The position numbers and the translations under genes are program-made. DNA of 13,201 nucleotides from JAJBWD01 sp041821285 (lineage in GTDB: Bacteria > Bacillota > Clostridia > Clostridiales > Clostridiaceae), in assembly GCA_041821285.1 (NCBI GenBank), contig JBGUER010000086.1, positions 1 through 13,201 on the forward strand. The letters run 5' to 3'. Below the pieces are notes generated by a model, which searched no databases, was not told the DNA's origin, and saw nothing but the letters and a program-made list of their open reading frames with translations. This document shows positions 1 through 6,906 of the stretch, piece by piece (the first letter of the stretch is position 1; each line of letters begins with the position of its first letter).

Positions 1-983
1 CTGTAAATTGCCCGATAGACTATGTTTTGGATGCCATAGATGCTGTATATTCCACCCAAAATGAAAATGGTGTTATAAGAAGAATAAATGTAAATATAGC
101 AGCTACAACTGTTGAAAACTATAAGAAATTAAAAGAAGCTAAAATTGGAACATATATTTTATTTCAAGAAACTTATCATAAACCAAATTATGAGAAAATG
201 CATCCAAAATGTTTAAAAGGAGATTATGAATATCACCTAACAGCTTTTGACCGTGCTATGGAAGGCGGAATAGATGATGTAGGAGGAGGAGTTTTATTTG
301 GCCTTTCTGATTGGAAATTTGAAATTTTAAGTCTTATGCTTCACAATGAACATTTAGAGGAGAAATTTGGTGTAGGATTTCATACTATTTCAGTTCCAAG
401 GCTTAAGAAAGCTGAAGGAATGGATATGGAGATGTTCTCTGATTTAGTAGATGATGAGACATTTAAAAAGCTAGTGGCTATAATAAGAATATCAGTTCCT
501 TTCACTGGAATAATTATGTCAACTAGAGAGTCTGCGTCTATGAGAAAAGAAGTTTTAAAATATGGAGTTTCCCAGGTAAGTGCAGGTTCTTGTACTGGAG
601 TTGGTGGATATAAAGAAAGTGAACAAGGAAAAGCTATAAAACAATTTACACTTGAAGATCATAGAAGTCCATTAGAAATTTTAAAAGCATTAATAAGTGA
701 TGGATATATTCCAAGTTATTGTACAGCTTGCTATAGAAAAGGAAGAACCGGAGATAGATTCATGAGTTTGGCCAAATCTGGAAACATTCAATATGTTTGT
801 GGACCTAATGCTTTAATGACTTTGATGGAATACATTTTAGATTATGGTGATGAAGAGCTGTATAAAATAGGAATGGAACTAATAGAAAGAGAAATAGAAA
901 ATATTCCAAGAGATGATGTGAAAAATTTAGTCAAAGATAATATGGAAAGACTTAAAAAAGGCGAAAGAGACCTTTATATATAA
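1..983 (+). CDS. hydG: [FeFe] hydrogenase H-cluster maturase HydG (5'-truncated by window edge)
   Basis: HydG is a radical-SAM tyrosine lyase that makes the CO and CN ligands and an Fe(CO)2(CN) synthon for the H-cluster of [FeFe] hydrogenase, working with HydE and HydF in the cytoplasm. The reading frame is open from base 3 (VNCPIDYVLDAIDAVYST), so the start and the N-terminal radical-SAM CX3CX2C motif lie outside the window; 326 codons are visible. The diagnostic C-terminal auxiliary-cluster motif CX2CX22C is intact, with cysteine codons at 720, 729 and 798. The ThiH paralogue lacks this motif. Also visible are the HydG-like stretches FQETYHKPNYEKMHP and GVGFHTISVPR, and the end KKGERDLYI. 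The gene ends in TAA and is followed within 15 nt by a terminator, so it is the last gene of its transcript. Identity is family-level recognition plus the motif and is highly likely. Confidence 0.94.
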   Translation, partial: VNCPIDYVLDAIDAVYSTQNENGVIRRINVNIAATTVENYKKLKEAKIGTYILFQETYHKPNYEKMHPKCLKGDYEYHLTAFDRAMEGGIDDVGGGVLFGLSDWKFEILSLMLHNEHLEEKFGVGFHTISVPRLKKAEGMDMEMFSDLVDDETFKKLVAIIRISVPFTGIIMSTRESASMRKEVLKYGVSQVSAGSCTGVGGYKESEQGKAIKQFTLEDHRSPLEILKALISDGYIPSYCTACYRKGRTGDRFMSLAKSGNIQYVCGPNALMTLMEYILDYGDEELYKIGMELIEREIENIPRDDVKNLVKDNMERLKKGERDLYI

Positions 984-996
984 AATAAGAAGAAAG

Positions 997-1036
997 AGAG
1001 ACTTTGGGTTATTGTATTCAAAGTCTTTAGTTTTTT
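997..1036 (+). terminator. Rho-independent terminator after hydG
   Basis: Inverted arms AGAGACTTTG (997-1006) and CAAAGTCTTT (1019-1028) form a 10-bp stem with one G-T pair around a 12-nt loop. A short TTAG and then six Ts (1031-1036) follow. It lies 14 nt after the hydG stop. It closely resembles the terminator after the xylanase gene at 5959-6002. Confidence 0.85.
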
Positions 1037-1231
1037 AAAAGGGATGTTTCTAGTTAATTAGGAGGAATGTGGGAATAGGCTATAGGGTATTTTGAAGACT
1101 ATGTGGTGCTGTTCATAAAATTGTACCTTTGAGTTAAGTTGTATAATTAATTGATTAATTTAAATAGAAAAAAATAAAATCAAAAATTATATAGGTACAA
1201 AATTCGGAACAGCACCACATGCTGATAAAAA
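1037..1231. repeat. Intergenic repeat with long imperfect hairpin, copy A
   Basis: This is the first of two direct copies; the other is at about 6053-6233. It opens with a shared stretch reading roughly AGGAGGAATGTGGGAATAGG (1061-1080). A long inverted repeat follows. The left arm ATGTGGTGCTGTTC (1101-1114) pairs perfectly with GAACAGCACCACAT (1207-1220), and the inner TTGTACCT (1121-1128) pairs with AGGTACAA (1193-1200), around a 64-nt AT-rich loop. Against copy B, 25 nt of the left arm region (1095-1119) and 33 nt of the right arm region (1192-1224) are identical, while the loop has diverged. No transposase is present. It could be a MITE-like element, a recombination remnant or a structured RNA. 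The outer borders are approximate. Confidence 0.8.
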
Positions 1232-1288
1232 AACATATATGTAACTGGATAGTACAAGCCTTAATTACCAAAAATTAAAAATATACTA

Positions 1289-1317
1289 TTGAAATCGTTC
1301 CCAGATAGTGATAATAT
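1289..1317 (+). promoter_or_regulatory. Probable sigma-A promoter of the LacI-family regulator gene
   Basis: A -35-like TTGAAA (1289-1294) is separated by 17 nt from TAATAT (1312-1317), which is preceded by an extended -10 TGA (1309-1311). It lies about 40 nt before the regulator start codon. The operator-like site at 1290-1303 overlaps the -35 box and spacer, which fits repression of its own promoter. Confidence 0.6.
1290..1303. promoter_or_regulatory. LacI-family operator-like site 1 (regulator promoter)
   Basis: TGAAATCGTTCCCA matches the palindrome at 2432-2445 (TGGGAACGTTCCCA) at 11 of 14 positions. The right half-site CGTTCCCA is perfect and the central CG typical of LacI-family operators is kept. 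It overlaps the promoter of the regulator gene. Autoregulation is inferred. Confidence 0.55.
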
Positions 1318-1356
1318 TTAATTGAAAAGGAAAATATAACTATAGGAGATATTAAG

Positions 1357-2367
1357 ATGGCAAATTTATACGATATTGCTAAAGTAGCTGGTGTTTCAAA
1401 AAGTACCGTTTCTAGAGTGATAAATGATCAACCTGGGGTAAAAGAAGATAAGCGATTAAAAATTCAAGAAACAATAAAAAAATTAAATTATAAACCAAAC
1501 GCATTAGCAAGAAGTTTAGTATTGCAAAAAACTCACACCATAGGAATTATTGTAAGAGAATTATCAAATAATTTCTATTCTGAATACATTAGAAATCTCC
1601 ATCATATAGCAGATAGCATGGGATATGGCGCATTGTATTGTAATAGAACAAGCTATGAAGAATCAAATATTGATTATTTAGAATTTTTAAATAAAAAAGT
1701 AGATGGATTTATTTTTTTAGGAGAAGGTACTGTGACTAAAGAAGAATTAGAATCTTTAGTTTTAAGTAAATACCCTTTAGTAGTCATACAGTCTATGTTA
1801 GACGTGCAAGACGTAACATATATTAATATAAATAATTATAGGGCATATTATGAAGCCGTTGAATACTTAATAAAACTTGGGCATAGGAAAATCATAAACA
1901 TATCAGGACCATTAGACAAAGAATTTGTTGAAAGAAATAAGGGATATAGTGAAGCTGTAACTATGCATAATTTAGATTATGAAATAACTTATTATCTAGA
2001 TTATTTTATGGAATCAGCTTATGAGCTTGCTTTAAAAATAGCGCCATCAATAAGAAATGAAAAAATAACAGCCGCAGTATGTTCCAATAATATTTTAGCA
2101 ACTGGTTTTATTGACGGACTTATTGACTCTGGAATTAAAGTCCCAGAGGAATTTTCAGTAATTGGATTTGATGATATAGTTGCAGCAGAGGTAACCCATA
2201 ATAATATTCCAGCTATAACTTCTGTAAAACAACCACAAAAAGATATAAGTGAATATGCTGTAGGAAAATTAATGCAAATGATGGAACAAGGCATAGGTGA
2301 GTATAGCAAAGATTTTTCTTGTAAATTAAAGATAAGAAATAGTACAAGTGGAAATAAGTTTATCTAA
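1357..2367 (+). CDS. LacI-family transcriptional regulator, probable local regulator of the xylanase gene
   Basis: This is a cytoplasmic DNA-binding regulator of 336 residues, the usual LacI/GalR length. An N-terminal helix-turn-helix (about 3-25: LYDIAKVAGVSKSTVSRVIN) is followed by the hinge-helix region (about 47-56, KPNALARSL), whose leucine normally inserts into a central CG of the operator. Residues about 60-330 form the periplasmic-binding-protein-like effector domain (start HTIGIIVRELSNNFY; late landmark VIGFDDI). The start ATG is preceded by AGGAG (1344-1348) at 8-nt spacing. An operator-like site overlaps its own promoter, and two more lie in the 220-nt gap before the same-strand xylanase gene. 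Control of the xylanase and of itself is therefore a good inference. A xylan-derived effector sugar is a guess from context; neither the effector nor repressor versus activator can be read from sequence. Confidence 0.93.
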   Translation: MANLYDIAKVAGVSKSTVSRVINDQPGVKEDKRLKIQETIKKLNYKPNALARSLVLQKTHTIGIIVRELSNNFYSEYIRNLHHIADSMGYGALYCNRTSYEESNIDYLEFLNKKVDGFIFLGEGTVTKEELESLVLSKYPLVVIQSMLDVQDVTYININNYRAYYEAVEYLIKLGHRKIINISGPLDKEFVERNKGYSEAVTMHNLDYEITYYLDYFMESAYELALKIAPSIRNEKITAAVCSNNILATGFIDGLIDSGIKVPEEFSVIGFDDIVAAEVTHNNIPAITSVKQPQKDISEYAVGKLMQMMEQGIGEYSKDFSCKLKIRNSTSGNKFI

Positions 2368-2431
2368 ATAATTTAAATAAAAAGTCTATAAGCAATTATA
2401 TTATTAAAATAGCGATGACTTTTAATAATGA

Positions 2432-2445
2432 TGGGAACGTTCCCA
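2432..2445. promoter_or_regulatory. LacI-family operator-like site 2 (perfect palindrome)
   Basis: TGGGAACGTTCCCA is a perfect 14-bp palindrome with a central CG, the usual form of a LacI/CcpA-family operator. It lies 65 nt after the regulator stop and upstream of the xylanase gene. Its centre is 71 bp from the centre of site 3, close to seven helical turns, so both sites could be bound together on one face. The binding protein is inferred to be the adjacent regulator. Confidence 0.75.
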
Positions 2446-2501
2446 AAGAAACAATAAAATAATTAGTTTATTTTAATAATACAATATATTTTTTATATTT
2501 A

Positions 2502-2517
2502 CTGGGAACCTTCCCAG
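2502..2517. promoter_or_regulatory. LacI-family operator-like site 3 (near xylanase transcription start)
   Basis: CTGGGAACCTTCCCAG has perfect 7-nt half-sites (CTGGGAA and TTCCCAG) with a non-palindromic CC centre. It directly follows AT-rich sequence carrying possible -10 elements (TATATT at 2485-2490 and 2494-2499). This is where a bound repressor would block transcription initiation. No clear -35 box was found, so the xylanase promoter itself is not called separately. Confidence 0.7.
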
Positions 2518-2522
2518 AAAAG

Positions 2523-2530
2523 AAAGGAGG
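2523..2530 (+). promoter_or_regulatory. Orphan Shine-Dalgarno-like AAAGGAGG in the xylanase leader
   Basis: AAAGGAGG is a near-perfect anti-16S complement. No ATG, GTG or TTG occurs at usable spacing after it; the next 20 nt are TTATATTAGTAATATATTAA. The real xylanase ribosome binding site is GGGAGG at 2575-2580, 7 nt before the ATG. An SD without a gene near an mRNA 5' end resembles the mRNA-stabilising SD described for Bacillus thuringiensis cry transcripts. That role here is inferred only. Confidence 0.4.
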
Positions 2531-2587
2531 TTATATTAGTAATATATTAACAAATTAGAGATTGAGAAATAAGCGGGAGGCTATTAA

Positions 2588-5500
2588 ATGTCAAAGAAAA
2601 TTATTAGTATGTTAACAGTTCTAATGTTATGTGTATCATTGTTGCCAAATGGTATATTTCAAGTGATAGCAAAAGCAGAAGAATCAACAGAAGCTGTTTT
2701 AGAATCAACTTTTGAAGATGGAACAAATGAATGGCAAGCAAGGGGAGACGGAGTTACAATTGAGCAAAGTTCTGAGCAATCTAAAGAAGGAACTGGTAGC
2801 CTTAAAGTTTTAGGCAGAACTGATACTTGGCATGGTGCTCAATATGATCTACTTTCTAAAGTAGAACCTAGTAAAAAATATTCAATGTCTACTTGGGTTT
2901 ATCAGTCAAGTGGAGAAACTCAACATATGAAACTTAGCATACAGAAAACAGTTGACGGAACTCAAGGATGGGACACTATAATTGAAATAGATGTTCCAAA
3001 TAAAGTATGGACAGAATTAAAAGGGAATTATTCTTACACAGTAGAGGCAACTGAATTATTACTATATACAGAAGCTTCAGATAAAACTTTAGAATATTAT
3101 ATGGATAATGTTGTAGTAACCGAAATAACTTCTGAATCCACAGGAGAAGCTACAATATCAAATTTTGAACCTATAAATTCAACGTTTGAAGTAGATAATA
3201 ATAATTGGATACCAAGAATAGGTGAAGAAGTTTTAACTAGAACAGATGAAGTTGAAGCACATAGTGGTTCATATTCTTTAAAAGTATCTAATAGAGCAAA
3301 TACCTATGATGCAGCAGCCTATGACTTAACTAATCTTGTTGCAAATGGTAATACTTATATGGTTGAAGCTTGGGTATACCAAAATAGTGGAAATGAAGAA
3401 ATTATAAATTTATCTAAGCAAATAGGAATTACATCACCTTCATATGATACTTTTGGAACTGCAAAAGTACCTGACAAAACATGGACAAAGATATCAGGAC
3501 AATTTGCATTAGATTTTATAGGTGAATTGGAATCGTTAACAATATATTTTGAAACGCCATATAGTGATGCTGGTTCAACATTGACATATTATTTAGATGA
3601 TGTATCAATAACTGAAGAAGAAAAAAGTAATCAATCTATTCAAGAAGATATACCTTCTTTAAAAGATGTTTATAAGGATTATTTCTCCATAGGAGCAGCT
3701 ATACCAACTGGAGCCATTACATCTACAATAAAATCAGAACTAACAACAAAACATTTTAACAGCATAACAGCTGAAAATGCAATGAAACCAGAAAGTATGC
3801 TTAAAGAAGACGGAACTATTGATTTCACAACAGCAGATGAGTATGTAAAATTTGCTAAAGCTAATAATATAGCACTTAGAGGACATACTTTAGTTTGGCA
3901 TAGTCAAACACCAGATTGGTTTTTCAGAGAAGGTTATTCAACTACTGGAGAGTATTTAACACGTGATGCTATGCTTGAGAGAATGGAAAATTATATAAAA
4001 ACTATGATTGAACATTTTGGAACTGATGTATATGCATGGGATGTTGTAAATGAAGCTGTGGAAGCATCACAATTAGATGGAATGAGAAGGTCTAATTGGT
4101 ATGATATAATAGGAGCTGATTTTGTAGCTAAAGCTTTTGAATATGCTAGAAAATATGCAGACCCTAGTGTAAAACTTTATTATAATGATTATGATACTGA
4201 AAATGTATCTAAAAGACAGGCTATGGTAAATCTTGTAGAGCCAATAAAAGAAGCTGGAAATATTGATGGTGTTGGACTTCAAGCACATGTAAATATTGAC
4301 TCCCCAAGCCCAGCAGCAGTAGATAAAACAATAAAAACTTTTGGAGATTTAGGATTAAATGTTCAAATAACAGAACTTGATATGGATGTATATTCTAGTG
4401 TTGCTAGTAGCTTTGATGCACCACCTGAAGAACTTTTAATAAAACAAGGATATAAATTTAAAGATTTATTTGAAGTATTTAAAGCTAATAAAGATATTAT
4501 AACTAATGTTACATTTTGGGGTTTAACAGATGATACATCTTGGTTAAATGGTTTCCCAGTTGCAAGAAATAACTGGCCACTTTTATTTGATAAAAACTAT
4601 CAAGCCAAATATGCTTATTGGGGAATAGTTGATGATTCCAAGCTTCCAATATATACACAAACAATAAAATCTTATAAATCCACACCAATTATAGATGCGG
4701 AATCAGATTTTGTATGGGAAGTTCAATTGCCTCAAGAAATAAAAAATGATGAAAGTGAAACTATAACTACATTTAAAACTTGTTGGGATGATGGCAAATT
4801 ATATGTTTATGCTAATGTTATTGATGATAAATATGATGCTAACAGCTCAATAGAATTATTTATAGATCAAAACAATTCTAAATCTGATGAATTAGAAGCA
4901 GATGATAGACATTATAAAATAACAAGAAATGATGTAGTTAGTGGAGACACTTCATATGGAGATGTAGAAACAAGTATAAAAGACAATGATAATGGATACA
5001 CAATGGAAATAAGTATACCATTGGATAAAACTGATTTAATTAAAGAAAATTTAGGATTTGATATTTTAGTTAATATGTCTGATGGAAGTAAATCTCGTTG
5101 GAATGATATTACAAAGGGAACAGTAGAAAAACCAGCAAATTACGGTACACTTGTTTTACAAGATTTAATTAAAGAAGCAGATGTACTTTATGGTACGCCA
5201 AATGTTGACGCAGATGTAGATTCAGTTTGGGAAAATGCTGAGTGGGTAAATATTGATACCTACACTCAAAACACAAAAGGTGCAACTGGAAAAGCTAAAA
5301 TGATATGGGATGAAAATTTTATATATGTACTAGTAGATGTAGCAGATGAAAATCTTAGTGCAGTAAATGTAAATGCATGGGAACAAGATTCTGTAGAAAT
5401 ATTTGTAGATGAAAATCACGGACAAACTTCTAGTTATGAACAAGATGATGTTCAATATAGAGTTAGTTATCTAGGTGATGTGTCCATAAGTGGCGGACCT

Positions 5501-5950
5501 AGCGACACTAAATTTAAAGCAGTTTCAAAGGAAATATCCGGTGGTTACAGAGTAGAAATGGCTATACCATTTAATATAGCAAAGGGAACTCCAGATCAAA
5601 TGCTTGGTTTTGATTTTCAGATTAATGATGATCAAGGGACAGGAAAAAGAGACAGTATGGCTAATTGGAATGACTTAAGTGGAAATGGATGGAGAACTAC
5701 AGAAAATTATGGTTTAATAAAATTATTAAGTACAAAAGTAGAAACTGTAGATGAAGGCGAAACTGTTGTAGATGAAGGAGAAACTACTGTAGACGAAGGC
5801 GAAGCTATAGATAATTCAGATTCAAAAGTTCTTCCTGAAACAGGTTCAGTAGTTGACTTTTGGAACCTTCTTGCAATTGCAATGATGATGTTAATGGCAG
5901 GATTTGCTCTAGTACTAAAATCAAAAAAGGTTAAAAAACTAAAAAAATAA
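2588..5950 (+). CDS. Secreted, wall-anchored modular GH10 endo-beta-1,4-xylanase (CBM22-CBM22-GH10-CBM9-CBM9-LPETG)
   Basis: The enzyme cleaves the beta-1,4-xylan backbone at the cell surface. Residues 1-30 are a signal peptide (KK, a hydrophobic core, and AKA before the probable cut). Two CBM22 modules follow (about 36-181 and 195-343). The GH10 barrel (about 355-690) has GHTLVWHSQTPDWF, acid/base Glu489 in WDVVNEA and nucleophile Glu596 in ITELDMD, spaced 107 residues apart as usual for GH10. Two CBM9-type modules (about 690-858 and 860-1047) are followed by a linker with three VDEGE repeats (1054-1074). The end is a sortase signal: LPETG (1082-1086), a hydrophobic segment and a KSKKVKKLKK tail. 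CBM22-GH10-CBM9 is a known xylanase order, often held to the wall by SLH domains; here covalent anchoring by sortase is indicated. GGGAGG lies 7 nt before the ATG. LacI-type operators upstream suggest xylan-responsive control. No dockerin is present. It ends at a strong terminator. Confidence 0.96.
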   Translation: MSKKIISMLTVLMLCVSLLPNGIFQVIAKAEESTEAVLESTFEDGTNEWQARGDGVTIEQSSEQSKEGTGSLKVLGRTDTWHGAQYDLLSKVEPSKKYSMSTWVYQSSGETQHMKLSIQKTVDGTQGWDTIIEIDVPNKVWTELKGNYSYTVEATELLLYTEASDKTLEYYMDNVVVTEITSESTGEATISNFEPINSTFEVDNNNWIPRIGEEVLTRTDEVEAHSGSYSLKVSNRANTYDAAAYDLTNLVANGNTYMVEAWVYQNSGNEEIINLSKQIGITSPSYDTFGTAKVPDKTWTKISGQFALDFIGELESLTIYFETPYSDAGSTLTYYLDDVSITEEEKSNQSIQEDIPSLKDVYKDYFSIGAAIPTGAITSTIKSELTTKHFNSITAENAMKPESMLKEDGTIDFTTADEYVKFAKANNIALRGHTLVWHSQTPDWFFREGYSTTGEYLTRDAMLERMENYIKTMIEHFGTDVYAWDVVNEAVEASQLDGMRRSNWYDIIGADFVAKAFEYARKYADPSVKLYYNDYDTENVSKRQAMVNLVEPIKEAGNIDGVGLQAHVNIDSPSPAAVDKTIKTFGDLGLNVQITELDMDVYSSVASSFDAPPEELLIKQGYKFKDLFEVFKANKDIITNVTFWGLTDDTSWLNGFPVARNNWPLLFDKNYQAKYAYWGIVDDSKLPIYTQTIKSYKSTPIIDAESDFVWEVQLPQEIKNDESETITTFKTCWDDGKLYVYANVIDDKYDANSSIELFIDQNNSKSDELEADDRHYKITRNDVVSGDTSYGDVETSIKDNDNGYTMEISIPLDKTDLIKENLGFDILVNMSDGSKSRWNDITKGTVEKPANYGTLVLQDLIKEADVLYGTPNVDADVDSVWENAEWVNIDTYTQNTKGATGKAKMIWDENFIYVLVDVADENLSAVNVNAWEQDSVEIFVDENHGQTSSYEQDDVQYRVSYLGDVSISGGPSDTKFKAVSKEISGGYRVEMAIPFNIAKGTPDQMLGFDFQINDDQGTGKRDSMANWNDLSGNGWRTTENYGLIKLLSTKVETVDEGETVVDEGETTVDEGEAIDNSDSKVLPETGSVVDFWNLLAIAMMMLMAGFALVLKSKKVKKLKK
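5747..5809 (+). repeat. Three 21-nt in-frame repeats in the xylanase wall-spanning linker
   Basis: Three consecutive 7-residue units, VDEGETV, VDEGETT and VDEGEAI, are encoded by 21-nt repeats with synonymous drift (GGC/GGA, GAT/GAC). They lie between the last CBM9 and LPETG, where wall-anchored proteins usually carry a flexible spacer. The acidic Asp/Glu/Gly composition differs from the more usual Pro/Thr-rich linkers. Confidence 0.85.
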
Positions 5951-5958
5951 TAGTAGAA

Positions 5959-6002
5959 CAAAGAGACTTTGGGTAATTGTATCCAAAGTCTCTTTGTTTT
6001 TT
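5959..6002 (+). terminator. Strong rho-independent terminator after the xylanase gene
   Basis: The arms CAAAGAGACTTTGG (5959-5972) and CCAAAGTCTCTTTG (5983-5996) form a perfect 14-bp stem around a 10-nt loop, followed by six Ts. On the opposite strand the stem is followed, after about 11 nt, by a run of Ts that comes from the A-rich gene end. It could therefore also stop readthrough from the converging ilv-leu operon. Confidence 0.93.
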
Positions 6003-6052
6003 AAAGGATATAGGGAAGAAATTTTGGATAAAATATGGAAAAATGAAAAAGC

Positions 6053-6233
6053 AAAAGGGTATGTTTCCAGGTAAATAGGAGGAGTGTGGGAACTAGGTGT
6101 AGCATGTTTTAAGACTATGTGGTGCTGTTCATAAATTTGTACCTTTAAGTTTTCTAATCAATTAAATTAAAATTGAAAATTCAATTAATATTTATGTAGG
6201 TACAAAATTCGGAACAGCACCACATGCTGTTTA
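6053..6233. repeat. Intergenic repeat with long imperfect hairpin, copy B
   Basis: This is the second direct copy of the element at about 1037-1231. The left arm ATGTGGTGCTGTTC (6117-6130) pairs perfectly with GAACAGCACCACAT (6212-6225), and the inner TTTGTACCT (6136-6144) pairs with AGGTACAAA (6198-6206). In this copy the pairing can extend outward: GTTTTAA (6106-6112) with TTAAAAC (6231-6237). The shared left part includes an AGGAGGAGTGTGGGAA-type stretch (about 6078-6093). Between the preceding terminator and this copy there are about 45 nt with no counterpart at copy A. The orientation is the same as copy A, so the two bracket the regulator-xylanase pair as direct repeats. Confidence 0.8.
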
Positions 6234-6296
6234 AAACACATATTTGTAGTACGAAGGGTGCATCTTTTGACTTTTTTCTACATCCATAGTTATTTT

Positions 6297-6349
6297 AATA
6301 TATAAAAGGACAGTCCTATTTACTTACATGGACTAGCCCAGTATATATT
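6297..6349 (-). other. Imperfect hairpin downstream of ilvN, possible operon end
   Basis: AATATATA (6297-6304) and TATATATT (6342-6349) are complementary and enclose a second 5-bp pairing (GGACA/AGTCC-type arms near 6308 and 6330) around a loop of about 13 nt. It lies about 50 nt beyond the ilvN stop on the operon strand. No T-tract follows on that strand, so it is not a canonical intrinsic terminator. It is recorded as the only local candidate structure between ilvN and repeat copy B. Confidence 0.25.
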
Positions 6350-6410
6350 CTATAGATTTCATTTTCTATAAATTTCCTACTTTATAGATTTCCTACTTTA
6401 TAGATTTCCT
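6347..6410. repeat. Four-unit 16-bp tandem repeat spanning the ilvN stop codon
   Basis: Four units in exact 16-bp register start at 6347, 6363, 6379 and 6395. The last two are identical (ACTTTATAGATTTCCT); the first two differ from them at 3 and 4 positions. The rightmost unit contains the ilvN stop codon and its preceding Leu, Asn and Gly codons. The other units form the 3' untranslated sequence. Confidence 0.85.
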
Positions 6411-6883
6411 CGCTCTAATGCGGTTAAACCTGTTTTTGCAATTTTTTTAATACCGTATGGCCTCATAAGACTGATAAAAGCTTCAACTTTATTGGAATCA
6501 CCAGTTACTTCAATGGTCATACTTTTTATATCCATATCTATTATTTTATATCTAAAAACGTTAACTGCTTCAGTAATGGAAGATTTCGTAACAGGGTCAG
6601 CAGCAGTAACTTTAATAAGTGCAAGTTCTCTATACACAGATTTTTCAGGGTCCAAAATAATGATTTTTATAACATCTATAAGCTTATTAAGCTGTTTATG
6701 AATTTGTTCAAGCATATATTCATCACCTTTAACAACTATTGTCATTCTAGATAAGGAGGGATCTTCTGTAGGACCTACTGTTAAAGAATGGATGTTATAT
6801 CCTCTTCTTGCAAATAATCCAGATATTTTACTTAAAACACTAGGGTGATTTTCAACTAAAACAGATAAAACATAAGTATTCAT
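6398..6883 (-). CDS. ilvN: Acetolactate (acetohydroxyacid) synthase, small regulatory subunit
   Basis: The regulatory subunit of AHAS binds the IlvB catalytic subunit, raises its activity and confers end-product (typically valine) inhibition. At 161 residues it has the standard length. An N-terminal ACT domain (about 2-77) shows YVLSVLVENHPSVLSKISGLF and RRGYNIHSLTVGPTEDP. A C-terminal AHAS small-subunit domain follows (about 83-158, with RELALIKVTAADPVTKSSI and RPYGIKKIAKTGLTALERG). AAGGAGG precedes the ATG at an unusually long spacing of 12 nt, and no closer start is available. The gene follows ilvB after 23 nt and is the last gene of the operon. Its final three sense codons and stop fall inside a 16-bp tandem repeat. 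The symbol ilvH is also used for this family. Confidence 0.95.
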   Translation of the reverse strand: MNTYVLSVLVENHPSVLSKISGLFARRGYNIHSLTVGPTEDPSLSRMTIVVKGDEYMLEQIHKQLNKLIDVIKIIILDPEKSVYRELALIKVTAADPVTKSSITEAVNVFRYKIIDMDIKSMTIEVTGDSNKVEAFISLMRPYGIKKIAKTGLTALERGNL

Positions 6884-6906
6884 AATAATATTTAACCTCC
6901 TTATTT

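Noticed and set aside
1061..1118. Possible small gene in the repeat: AGGAGG followed by ATG TGG GAA (copy A) or GTG TGG GAA (copy B).
   Set aside because: Copy A stops after three codons and copy B after about 16, and the frames are not conserved between copies. It behaves as repeat sequence, not a coding region.
2019..2309. Open frame on the minus strand inside the LacI-family gene.
   Set aside because: It is fully antisense to a well-supported gene, has no ribosome binding site and shows no recognisable domain. The same applies to the other long antisense frames within the xylanase, leuA, leuC, leuD, leuB and ilvN genes.
5707..5961. Minus-strand frame of 84 codons with Ser/Pro-rich repeats opposite the xylanase 3' end.
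   Set aside because: Its repeats are the mirror of the VDEGE-coding repeats on the plus strand, and the plus strand has the complete LPETG sorting signal in frame.
6297..6349. Intrinsic terminator of the ilv-leu operon.
   Set aside because: An imperfect hairpin exists, but no T-tract follows on the operon strand and the stem has internal mismatches. It is kept only as a low-confidence structure.
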